Assembly (NCBI GenBank): GCA_965368585.1 | Contig: CBDUNM010000208.1 | Span: 1-7,032, forward strand | Length of the DNA: 7,032 nt | Source: JARRQB01 sp965368585 | Lineage (GTDB): Bacteria > Pseudomonadota > Gammaproteobacteria > Chromatiales > Chromatiaceae | Direction: 5' to 3' | In this document: in pieces, positions 1 to 5,866 of the stretch | Position numbering within the stretch: the first letter of the stretch is position 1 | How the letters are laid out: each line of letters opens with the position of its first letter | Notes under the pieces: model-generated | Seen by the model: the letters and a program-made list of their open reading frames with translations, nothing else | Told to the model about the DNA's origin: nothing | The model's database searches: none | Program-made: the position numbers and the translations under genes

Positions 1-88
1 CAGATTCCTTGTCTTGATATTCCCGATCAGAACCAGATCGATAACGCGCGAATCAACGCCTCCGGCCTAGTCAATCACCAGCCATTCC
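1..88 (-). pseudogene. Detached C-terminal remnant of the winged-helix regulator (nucleotidyltransferase-like part), runs off the left edge
   Basis: Downstream of the regulator's TGA (89-91), the other minus-strand frame (codons on 1-3, 4-6 and so on) reads EEWLVID, a TAG at 67-69, then AGGVDSRVIDLVLIGNI and a few more residues to the edge. From memory of the family, full-length relatives of about 190 residues continue after the winged helix with a block like LVGDYARGIDSGIIDLVLIGD. The TAG therefore sits exactly where the Tyr of DYA is expected. One extra base around 88-97 (for example 94) separates the two frames. Two independent lesions, a frameshift and a nonsense codon, point to a pseudogene rather than a single sequencing error. 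The match to the family is recalled, not computed. Confidence 0.6.
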
Positions 89-415
89 TCATTCTTTTGC
101 CAACGAACCCACGCGCTCGATGATACTATCGTGAATAAGATCCATCCCCAGCGACTTGCGTACCATCGACTGCAACTCCGGAAACAACGGGTGTGCCTCG
201 TTGGCCCGGTAGTTGATGTGGCGCCCGTCCTGCTCGCTGCTCAATAACCCGGCATCCTTGAGCAAACCCAGTTCCTTATTCAGGTGCCCCGGCGACGCGC
301 TCAACTGACTGACCAATTCACGCAAATAGACGTGGTTTTCTTGATTCAGGAACAGTCGCATGAGTATACGCACACGCATTTTCGAGGTGATGAGAGAATC
401 GAACATTTGTGCCAT
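89..415 (-). CDS. Winged helix-turn-helix (ArsR-like) transcriptional regulator, N-terminal part of a disrupted gene
   Basis: The 108-residue product is a DNA-binding domain. Residues 4-24 (MFDSLITSK... and the first helix) are followed by the HTH (about 29-58, with YLRELVSQL and the helix containing GHLNKELGLLKDAGLL), a wing (59-71, SSEQDGRHINYRAN) and the HPLFPELQ segment that follows the wing in this family. Relatives usually begin at MFDSLITSK or similar, so the ATG at 404-406 (residue 4) may be the true start instead of 413-415. Neither start has a clear Shine-Dalgarno sequence. The protein ends at AKE, where full-length relatives go on into a nucleotidyltransferase-like domain; that part is frameshifted and interrupted at 1-88. 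The shortened protein could still bind DNA. Related regulators are often found beside surface-polysaccharide genes (recalled), which fits the glycosyltransferases next door. The target is unknown. Confidence 0.75.
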   Translation of the reverse strand: MAQMFDSLITSKMRVRILMRLFLNQENHVYLRELVSQLSASPGHLNKELGLLKDAGLLSSEQDGRHINYRANEAHPLFPELQSMVRKSLGMDLIHDSIIERVGSLAKE

Positions 416-425
416 ATCGGCACAA
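407..425. promoter_or_regulatory. Perfect 7-5-7 inverted repeat, candidate operator at the regulator's start
   Basis: The arms TTGTGCC (407-413) and GGCACAA (419-425) are exact reverse complements around a 5-bp ATATC spacer. The repeat covers the ATG at 413-415 and abuts the alternative ATG at 404-406. Leftward, a TACTAT hexamer lies just upstream (about 427-432) and could be a -10 element, with no convincing -35. A dimeric winged-helix protein binding here would block its own transcription or translation, so autoregulation is the simplest inference. No second copy of the repeat was found in the window. Confidence 0.5.
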
Positions 426-514
426 TAGTACTTTTATTTAGAACATTAATTCCATACGTACCTTTCCCCGTGACAAGCTTTCATTTCTGGCTCGAAGCGG
501 AGTCATCACCCGCC

Positions 515-537
515 GTGAGCGCCGAAAATTCGCTCAC
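515..537. repeat. Inverted repeat (7-bp arms, 9-bp loop) upstream of the glycosyltransferase operon
   Basis: GTGAGCG (515-521) and CGCTCAC (531-537) are exact reverse complements separated by CCGAAAATT. In RNA this would be a modest GC-rich hairpin about 20 nt before the AGGA at 560-563. No T-run follows on the plus strand, so it does not look like an intrinsic terminator. It could be an operator or a 5' untranslated hairpin. The rest of the 416-571 gap shows no clear promoter. Confidence 0.35.
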
Positions 538-571
538 TAGTCGGAGTACAAGCTGAACCAGGAATTGGTCT

Positions 572-634
572 ATGGAGCTTTCCGATATATTGCGTCACAA
601 TCGGCGGCCCGACGCAGCCAACCGAATTCCGTGA
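572..634 (+). CDS. Possible 20-codon leader ORF coupled to the GT-C gene
   Basis: ATG at 572 is preceded by AGGA (560-563) with 8 nt between them, the best ribosome-binding site in this part of the window. The ORF reads MELSDILRHN then RRPDAANRIP and stops at TGA 632-634. That stop overlaps a GTG (631-633) in frame with the large downstream gene, giving a GTGA junction identical in form to the one at 2610-2613. The peptide has no run of regulatory amino-acid codons and no recognised family. It may only serve to bring ribosomes to the GTG, or be chance. Coding status is uncertain. Confidence 0.3.
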   Translation: MELSDILRHNRRPDAANRIP

Positions 635-2613
635 AACCCACCGATTTATCCCTGGATCAGAATCGAGGCAGGTCTTCTGCTTTGGGCTATGCGTTGTTGC
701 TGCTGATCGTCGTGGCAACGGCGTTGGTGTATCGCCCCGGGTTGTCCGGTCCGTTCCTTTTTGACGATCACGTCCATATCGTCAAAAACGCCAACATCGC
801 CATCGAGGACCTCAGTCCTGCGTCTTTGCGGCAGGCGTGGCACGCGTCGCTCGCGCAGGGCTTTGCCAGTCGCCCGCTGGCCATGCTGAGTTTCGGGATC
901 AACCACGCGACCACCGGCACGTCGCCGGTCGGCTTTAAGACAACCAACCTTGCCCTGCACCTGTTGTGCGGCATAGCCGTCTACCTGGTCGCCGTGCGCC
1001 TCGCCCGCCTCTACGGTCTAGCGGCGAACCAAACAGAACTGGCGAGCCATGCGCATTCGATTGCCCTGTTGACGGCGGCTATTTGGCTGCTGCACCCGTT
1101 GAATCTGACGCCGGTGCTGTACGTCGTGCAGCGCATGACGATCCTGTCTACCCTGGGAATCACGCTCGGTCTGCTCCTGTACCTGACCGGCCGCCAGCGC
1201 ATGTACCTGGCACGAAGAGGCGGCAAACTGCTTGTTCTGCTCAGTTTCGTACCGGCAGGCATTGCCTTTCTGGCGAAAGAAAACGCGGTGTTGTATCCGC
1301 TGTTGATCGCCGCCATCGAATGGACCTTGCTCCGACAGCTGTCCACCGGCGACGGCGGGCGCCGGTTTATGCAGGTCGTGATGATCGGACTGGTGGTGCT
1401 TCCCGTCGCCATTGGCTGTGTCTATTACCTGGCGCACCTGGAATCGTTTCTGCGCGGTTACGAGATACGTCCTTTCAGCTTGGCAGAGCGACTGCTTACC
1501 GAGGCGCGCGTATTGTGGTTTTATGTCCAGCTGCTGTTGCTCCCTGATATCACTCAGCTGGGTTTCTTTCATGACGATATTCCGATCAGCAAGGGGCTTT
1601 TTCAACCGCCCGGCACGTTGCCCGCGCTCGCCGCTTTGATCGCCTTGGGATTGGCAGCGGTCGTATTGGCCAAACGCTACCCCGTTCCCGCGTTCGGGAT
1701 CCTGTTTTTTCTGGCAGGCCACAGTCTCGAATCCACCGTATTACCGCTCGAACTGGTGTTCGAACACCGCAATTATCTGCCGTCGATCGGACCGATATTC
1801 GCGCTGGCCACGGGTGCGGGATGGCTGCTCGCCCGGCAGCGCATGAAGAGCACTGTGTGGCTGTCGAGCATTGCGATTGTCGTGTCGCTGGCGGCGGTGA
1901 CCCATCTGCGAGCCCGGGACTGGTCCGGTCTCATCGATGTCACCCTGAGCGAAGTCGATCATCACCCGAACTCCCCCCGCGCGCAGTTCGCCGCCGCCAA
2001 GCTCTATATATCGCACATTGGAAAAACCCCGGATAGGGACTCGGTAACGAACGCGGCGGCCACGCATCTCTACAAGCTTCGGGAACTGGCCCCGGAAAAC
2101 CTGGACGCACTCTTTGGTTTACTCGTACTCAATCTGCACACGGACCGCCCGCCCGAACCACAGTGGATCACCGAACTGCAATCGCGCCTCAAGACAGGAC
2201 GGGTCGACCCGCAACACCTTAGCGTCAGCCAGTTTTCCTATCTGGTCAGATGGCATATGAGCGGCGGCATGCGATTGCCGCGCGACGACGTACTGGGCAT
2301 CCTGCACGCAGCGCTGGAAAACCCCGCTTTCGACCGATTTGCCCGTGGCGGCATCCTGTCCGCGTTGCGCGCCTACCATCTGGAGGTCCTGAACGAACCC
2401 GACGCGGCCTATCCCTATGCTCGACAAGCCGTCCAGGCGTGGCCGGAACGCTGGCATTTTCACAAACGCCTGGTGCAATTGCTTGTAAGATTGGGCCGCT
2501 GGGACGACGCGCGCGCTGCATTGGCCAATGCCCGCCAAAGCGATCGGGCCGGATTCCATGCCGAAGAGGCGATGCAACTCGAACGGATGATCAGGGAAAA
2601 GCAACAGTTGTGA
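631..2613 (+). CDS. GT-C/TMTC-like polytopic membrane glycosyltransferase with TPR-like C-terminal domain
   Basis: This is a 660-residue protein when started at GTG 631. A longer form from TTG 565 adds 22 residues, but the AGGA there lies only 1 nt from the TTG, so 631 is preferred. A first membrane helix (about 19-34) is followed by FLFDDH (42-47), the acidic motif in the first extracytoplasmic loop expected of GT-C enzymes. Next come SRPL (80-83), KTTN (103-106), HPLN (155-158), AKEN (215-218), LLLLPD (301-306) and EHRNYLPSIG (378-387), spread over about ten hydrophobic segments up to about residue 425. The soluble C-terminal part (about 448-638) is helical and TPR-like but degenerate; its last repeats are the clearest (PDAAYPYARQAVQAWP and LGRWDDARAAL). 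Relatives are usually annotated as TPR proteins and resemble animal TMTC O-mannosyltransferases. The inferred role is transfer of a sugar from a polyprenyl-phosphate donor to a protein or glycan on the periplasmic side. Acceptor and sugar are unknown. The stop overlaps the next gene's start. Confidence 0.8.
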   Translation: MKPTDLSLDQNRGRSSALGYALLLLIVVATALVYRPGLSGPFLFDDHVHIVKNANIAIEDLSPASLRQAWHASLAQGFASRPLAMLSFGINHATTGTSPVGFKTTNLALHLLCGIAVYLVAVRLARLYGLAANQTELASHAHSIALLTAAIWLLHPLNLTPVLYVVQRMTILSTLGITLGLLLYLTGRQRMYLARRGGKLLVLLSFVPAGIAFLAKENAVLYPLLIAAIEWTLLRQLSTGDGGRRFMQVVMIGLVVLPVAIGCVYYLAHLESFLRGYEIRPFSLAERLLTEARVLWFYVQLLLLPDITQLGFFHDDIPISKGLFQPPGTLPALAALIALGLAAVVLAKRYPVPAFGILFFLAGHSLESTVLPLELVFEHRNYLPSIGPIFALATGAGWLLARQRMKSTVWLSSIAIVVSLAAVTHLRARDWSGLIDVTLSEVDHHPNSPRAQFAAAKLYISHIGKTPDRDSVTNAAATHLYKLRELAPENLDALFGLLVLNLHTDRPPEPQWITELQSRLKTGRVDPQHLSVSQFSYLVRWHMSGGMRLPRDDVLGILHAALENPAFDRFARGGILSALRAYHLEVLNEPDAAYPYARQAVQAWPERWHFHKRLVQLLVRLGRWDDARAALANARQSDRAGFHAEEAMQLERMIREKQQL

Positions 2614-3533
2614 CGAACGCCAGTGATCTGTCTGACACGCAGCCCGAAACCAAAAAGGGCCACACAAAGCGACGCTTGAGCATTGTATTGCCCGCGTTGA
2701 ACGAAGCCGCCAGCCTGCGCGTGCTCGTCCCGGAACTACTGCGCTGCTTCCCCGACGCAGAAATCATTGTCGTCGACGATGGTTCGCTGGACGAGACCAA
2801 AGACATATGCAGCGAACACGGCTGTCGAGTGGTTACGAATCCCTATCGCATGGGAAACGGCGCGGCGATCAAGCGCGGTGCTCGGGTGGCATCGGGGAAG
2901 ATCCTGGCATTCATGGATGCCGACGGCCAGCATACCCCCGAAAACTTACAGGTTCTGCTGGATCATTTTCGATCCGGCGACTTTGATATGGTGGTCGGCG
3001 CGCGTGAAAAAGGCGATCAGGCAAATTTGTTCCGCAAGCTGGGTAACGCCTTTCTCAACCGCTTGGCGAGTTGGATGACGGGCCAGAAGGTGGTCGACCT
3101 GACCAGCGGGTTTCGGGTGGTACGGGCGAAGCGTTTTCGCGAGTTTCTGCACATGCTGCCCAATGGGTTCTCTTATCCGACGACGATCACAATGGCGTTT
3201 TTCCGCTCGGGCTATTCGGTGGGTTACAAAACGGTGGACGTGCAGAAACGCCGCGGCCAAAGCCACATTCGCCCGTTGCATGATGGCTCGAGATTCATAC
3301 TGATCGTGATGAAGATCGGTGCCCTGTACTCGCCGCTCAAACTCTTCTTGCCGGTCAGTTTTGTCCTGTTTGCGTTGGCGACCGCGCTTTACTCTTACAC
3401 GTTCTTCACCGAAGGACGATTCACGAACATGAGTGCCCTGTTGTTCATGACCTCGCTGCTCACGTTCCTGATTGGCATCGTCTCGGAACAAATCACCAAT
3501 CTGATGTTTGCGAGACGCGAACGCAGCCGCTAG
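2610..3533 (+). CDS. Family 2 polyprenyl-phosphate glycosyltransferase (DPM1/GtrB-like) with two C-terminal membrane helices
   Basis: The 307-residue product starts at GTG 2610, which overlaps the preceding TGA (GTGA) and has AGGGA about 12 nt upstream, so translation is probably coupled. The open frame extends back to 2250, but that stretch is only a shadow of the upstream gene. GT-A fold motifs are intact: VLPALNE (26-32), VVDDGS (54-59), the metal/nucleotide-binding DADGQH (103-108), and DLTSGFR (163-169) in the acceptor region. RRGQSH (214-219) precedes two hydrophobic helices (about 244-263 and 275-298) and a basic tail. This layout is typical of enzymes that load mannose, glucose or another hexose from a nucleotide sugar onto undecaprenyl phosphate at the cytoplasmic face. 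Its product would be the natural donor for the adjacent GT-C protein. Sugar specificity cannot be read from the sequence. The gene converges on tolC with 17 bp between stops and no obvious terminator hairpin. Confidence 0.87.
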   Translation: MTNASDLSDTQPETKKGHTKRRLSIVLPALNEAASLRVLVPELLRCFPDAEIIVVDDGSLDETKDICSEHGCRVVTNPYRMGNGAAIKRGARVASGKILAFMDADGQHTPENLQVLLDHFRSGDFDMVVGAREKGDQANLFRKLGNAFLNRLASWMTGQKVVDLTSGFRVVRAKRFREFLHMLPNGFSYPTTITMAFFRSGYSVGYKTVDVQKRRGQSHIRPLHDGSRFILIVMKIGALYSPLKLFLPVSFVLFALATALYSYTFFTEGRFTNMSALLFMTSLLTFLIGIVSEQITNLMFARRERSR

Positions 3534-3550
3534 AACAACGCAACAATCAG

Positions 3551-4858
3551 CTACTCGTTCAACCAGGCGTTGTACTGGACGAGATCCTCATTGTCCAACG
3601 TTCCGGCTGCCTGTTCCAACGACACGAGATTCAGGACATAGTCGTACCGCGCACGCGAGTAGTTGCGTTTCGCGTCGAACAGATCGCGTTGGCCGTTCAA
3701 CACGTCCACCAGGGTACGGGTGCCGACGTCAAACCCCGCGGTTGTCGCGTCCAGAGCGCTTTGCGCCGAAACGGTTGCCGCTTGCAACGCCTTGGCCCGA
3801 CTGATACTCGACTCGACGCCGCGGTAAGCGTTTCGCACCTGCTTGTCCACGGCCCGGCGCTGTTGATCGAGCACTTCCTGCGCCGCCTGGTAAGTAAAGC
3901 GCGCCTGCCGTGTCACGGCGGACACCCCGCCACCGGTATAGAGTGGCACCGCCAGTTGCACCCCCAGCGCGGCGACATTCGAGTCCGTTCCCCTGGTTGC
4001 TTCTGACCGGTTTATGTCGTAGGAGCCGACGAGATCGACGGTCGGGTAATGGCCAGAACGCTGAATCTCGATCTCCCGCTGTGCGACCTCGGCCGCCTGA
4101 CGCGCCGATTCCACCAGCGGGTTGGTGGTGATAGCGGTTCCGCTCCAGGCATCCACGTCGGTCGGCGCCGGAGGGACCAGCGGTATTTCACTGCGCAGGC
4201 CGGCGAGTTCCCGGGGTGCTTCAGGACCAACGATTTCACGTAGCGATTCCCAGGCGTTGTCGAGGGCGTTCTCGGCGCTGATCTCATCGGCTCTGGACTG
4301 GTCGAAACGCGCTTGTGCCTCGTGCACGCCAGTGATTGCGATCAATCCGACTTCGAAACGCTGCTTCGCCTGGTCCAGTTCACGCGCGATGGCTTTCTTC
4401 TCCGCGCGCGCGAAGGTCAGATTGTCCTGCGCGGCGAGCACGTCAAAATACGCCTGCGTGACACGCAGACTCAGGTTTTGCTCCGCCGACGCGTAGTCGG
4501 CCTCGGCCTGCGCGATCTGCGCGTCCGCCTGTCCAAGCTGTAGATACCGATCGCGCCGATACAAGGGTTGCGTGACATTCACGCCTGCACCGCGCGCCGT
4601 GAAATCCTCATGCGAGCGGCCGCTGATCGAGCGCTTGATCTCCTGGTCCTGGTAACTCAGGTCGCCGGATGCCGAGAGATTGGGCAGCAGTTGCGACCGG
4701 GCAATCGGCTTGGATTCACGCGCGGCATCCAAAGTCGCACGGGCCGCGGCCAGTTGCGGATCGTTCGCCTGCGCCAGCGCGTAGAGCTGTAGCAGATCCT
4801 CTGCACCAACGATTGCCGACAACGAGGCAGCGGTCAGAAAAACCAGGATACGTCTCAT
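3551..4858 (-). CDS. tolC: TolC-family outer-membrane efflux/type I secretion channel
   Basis: This is a 435-residue precursor with a cleavable signal peptide (about 1-19, ending IVGA before EDLLQLY). The mature protein shows the two-fold TolC repeat. The first half has NDPQL (32-36), LLPNLS (57-62), QPLY (97-100), AYFDVL (136-141) and RFEVGLIAITGVHEAQARFD (167-186). The second half has GHYPTVDLVGSYD (269-281), VPLYTGG (304-310), FDVGTRTLVDVLNGQRDLFD (376-395), then ARYDYVLNLVSLEQAAGTLD. Homotrimers form an outer-membrane barrel and a periplasmic alpha-helical tunnel that docks on an inner-membrane pump through a membrane-fusion protein. It is somewhat shorter than E. coli TolC because the C-terminal tail is brief. 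AGGA lies about 10 nt upstream of the ATG. It lies 73 bp downstream of the M23 gene on the same strand and may share its transcript. Whether it serves the nearby ABC exporter or is the cell's general TolC cannot be told. Confidence 0.9.
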   Translation of the reverse strand: MRRILVFLTAASLSAIVGAEDLLQLYALAQANDPQLAAARATLDAARESKPIARSQLLPNLSASGDLSYQDQEIKRSISGRSHEDFTARGAGVNVTQPLYRRDRYLQLGQADAQIAQAEADYASAEQNLSLRVTQAYFDVLAAQDNLTFARAEKKAIARELDQAKQRFEVGLIAITGVHEAQARFDQSRADEISAENALDNAWESLREIVGPEAPRELAGLRSEIPLVPPAPTDVDAWSGTAITTNPLVESARQAAEVAQREIEIQRSGHYPTVDLVGSYDINRSEATRGTDSNVAALGVQLAVPLYTGGGVSAVTRQARFTYQAAQEVLDQQRRAVDKQVRNAYRGVESSISRAKALQAATVSAQSALDATTAGFDVGTRTLVDVLNGQRDLFDAKRNYSRARYDYVLNLVSLEQAAGTLDNEDLVQYNAWLNE

Positions 4859-4931
4859 AGAGGTATGTCCTATGTTTATATATTAGCATTTAATAAAATG
4901 TATCTGCGCGACAAATACAAGACTCGAAAAA
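4859..4931 (-). promoter_or_regulatory. AT-rich gap upstream of tolC, possible promoter
   Basis: This 73-bp stretch is much richer in A and T than the flanking genes. Read leftward it contains TAATATATAAA (about 4875-4885), which includes -10-like hexamers, but no good -35 at standard spacing. A small inverted repeat, CATTT (4887-4891) and AAATG (4896-4900), lies inside. The base composition suggests a tolC promoter within the gap; the exact element is not resolved. Confidence 0.3.
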
Positions 4932-5762
4932 CTATTTCGATGCGAAGGCCGACGGCATGGAACCTACCACCAGCGACGGGTCCAGCCGGGTGTCGAACCA
5001 GTTCATACCCCAGTGCAGATGGGGGCCCGTCGCCCGGCCTGAACTGCCTACCTGAGCGATGACCTGGCCGCGCCGCACGCGTTCACCCTCCCGCACCAGC
5101 GCGCGTTGCAGATGCAGGTAAACGGTCGACAGGCCGTGGCCATGATCCAGCAACAACGTCACACCGGAATAGAACATATCGGGATGCAACAAGGTCACCA
5201 ACCCGTCCGCCGGCGCACGCACCTGCGAGCCGGCCGGGGCCGCGACATCCACGCCGAAGTGCGGGCGTTTCGGCTCGCCGTTCAAAACGCGTTGGCTGCC
5301 GTAAACGCCGCTGATCCGGCCCTCGACCGGCCATTCCCAGCCCGACAGAAAGTCCGTGCGCGGGTCATCGCGCAGGCGGGCCGCTCGAATGGCCGCCGAA
5401 TCCGCGCGGATACGCTGCAGATCGGCAGGCTTGGGCGTCACTTTCCGCGGCGGCAGCCCGTCAATGCGCTGGATCTTGTAGTCGCGAGGCGACACGCGGA
5501 CCAGCGTGCGTTCGTCGCCGCCGCCTGGCGGACGAATCCGTAGCTCCGCCGTTTTACCAGCATCGCGGCCGAAACCGATCAGAAAATGACCGTCTGGTGC
5601 GACGCGAACTTCCGTGTCGCCCAACCATACGCGCGAGCCCGGATGCACCCGGCCCGTGGTCAAGCCACCCTGGGTCTGATGTCCCTCCAACACCAGTACA
5701 TCGGCCGCGGCCACGCTCGAACATCCGCAAAGCAACGCCCATACCCAAATCCATGCCCGCAT
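4932..5762 (-). CDS. Exported M23-family (LytM-type) zinc metallopeptidase, probable peptidoglycan hydrolase
   Basis: This is a 276-residue protein. The hydrophobic N-terminus (4-19) is a signal sequence, cleaved either after VAAA (20) or, if it is a lipoprotein, before Cys14 in LLCGC. Residues 21-90 form a beta-rich region resembling the N-terminal domain found before many M23 domains (PLTQ-like blocks; recalled), followed by a linker and a charged helix (110-135). The catalytic domain spans about 142-265. The zinc ligands are visible: H168 and D172 in HFGVD, and H250 in GPHLHWG, with H248 and H217 (YLHL) as the catalytic histidines. All key residues are present, so the enzyme should be active and would cleave peptide cross-links or stems in the periplasm. 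The start at 5760-5762 has only a weak Shine-Dalgarno. The gene is divergent from the ABC exporter and upstream of tolC on the same strand. Its physiological role with respect to these neighbours is not established. Confidence 0.88.
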   Translation of the reverse strand: MRAWIWVWALLCGCSSVAAADVLVLEGHQTQGGLTTGRVHPGSRVWLGDTEVRVAPDGHFLIGFGRDAGKTAELRIRPPGGGDERTLVRVSPRDYKIQRIDGLPPRKVTPKPADLQRIRADSAAIRAARLRDDPRTDFLSGWEWPVEGRISGVYGSQRVLNGEPKRPHFGVDVAAPAGSQVRAPADGLVTLLHPDMFYSGVTLLLDHGHGLSTVYLHLQRALVREGERVRRGQVIAQVGSSGRATGPHLHWGMNWFDTRLDPSLVVGSMPSAFASK

Positions 5763-5777
5763 TGATCTGATTGCTCA

Positions 5778-5802
5778 ACAATAATCTGCCGCAGAATATT
5801 GT
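5778..5802. promoter_or_regulatory. 25-bp near-perfect dyad, candidate operator between divergent genes
   Basis: Left arm ACAATAATCTGC (5778-5789) and right arm GCAGAATATTGT (5791-5802) match at 11 of 12 pairs around a single central C (5790). The dyad begins 15 bp upstream of the peptidase ATG. Its right end overlaps TACAAT read leftward (5803-5798), a good -10 match for the peptidase gene although no clear -35 is seen. Binding of a dimeric regulator here would occlude that promoter. In RNA it could also fold as an 11-bp stem with a 3-nt loop in the 5' leader. Confidence 0.5.
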
Positions 5803-5821
5803 AGGTTAAGGTAGCAGCGTG

Positions 5822-5849
5822 CCGGGAACAAGGTTAATGTTCAACCCGG
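5822..5849. repeat. Interrupted inverted repeat upstream of the ABC exporter gene
   Basis: Outer arms CCGGG (5822-5826) and CCCGG (5845-5849) enclose inner arms GAACA (5826-5830) and TGTTC (5838-5842), with two unpaired bases on the right side. The element covers the position where a -35 would lie for the TAGAAT at 5855-5860. A heptamer AGGTTAA occurs at 5831-5837 and also at 5803-5809. An activator or repressor site for the exporter gene is possible. Confidence 0.3.
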
Positions 5850-5851
5850 TC

Positions 5852-5860
5852 TGGTAGAAT
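5852..5860 (+). promoter_or_regulatory. Extended -10 promoter element (TGGTAGAAT) for the ABC exporter
   Basis: TAGAAT (5855-5860) matches five of six bases of the sigma70 -10 consensus and is preceded by TGG, the extended -10 TGn signature. No good -35 is present, as is common for extended -10 promoters. Initiation about 7 bp downstream would fall at 5867, the A of the exporter's ATG, so the transcript could be leaderless. This agrees with the absence of a convincing Shine-Dalgarno. Confidence 0.4.
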
Positions 5861-5866
5861 TCCGCC

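Noticed and set aside
67..69. TAG as a recoded sense codon (for example pyrrolysine or suppressor readthrough)
   Set aside because: A frameshift lies just upstream of it in the same gene, so decay is a simpler explanation than recoding.
284..556. 90-codon plus-strand ORF across the regulator start and operator
   Set aside because: Overlaps the better supported minus-strand winged-helix gene and the inverted repeat; no domain seen.
1018..1722. 234-codon minus-strand ORF
   Set aside because: Antisense shadow of the GT-C gene, rich in Gln and Arg, with no recognisable domain.
2250..3533. Long open frame giving a 427-residue version of the GT2 protein
   Set aside because: The first 120 codons overlap the coding end of the GT-C gene and read as low-complexity Arg/Pro-rich sequence; the family homology begins after the GTG at 2610.
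3534..3550. Possible bidirectional terminator between the converging genes
   Set aside because: The 17-bp gap contains no inverted repeat with a T-run on either strand.
4312..4328. A second TTGTGCC resembling the operator half-site at 407
   Set aside because: It lies inside tolC without the GGCACAA partner at the right spacing; probably chance.
4865..5062. 65-codon plus-strand ORF starting in the tolC upstream gap
   Set aside because: Most of it is antisense to the M23 peptidase gene; no good ribosome-binding site and no recognised domain.
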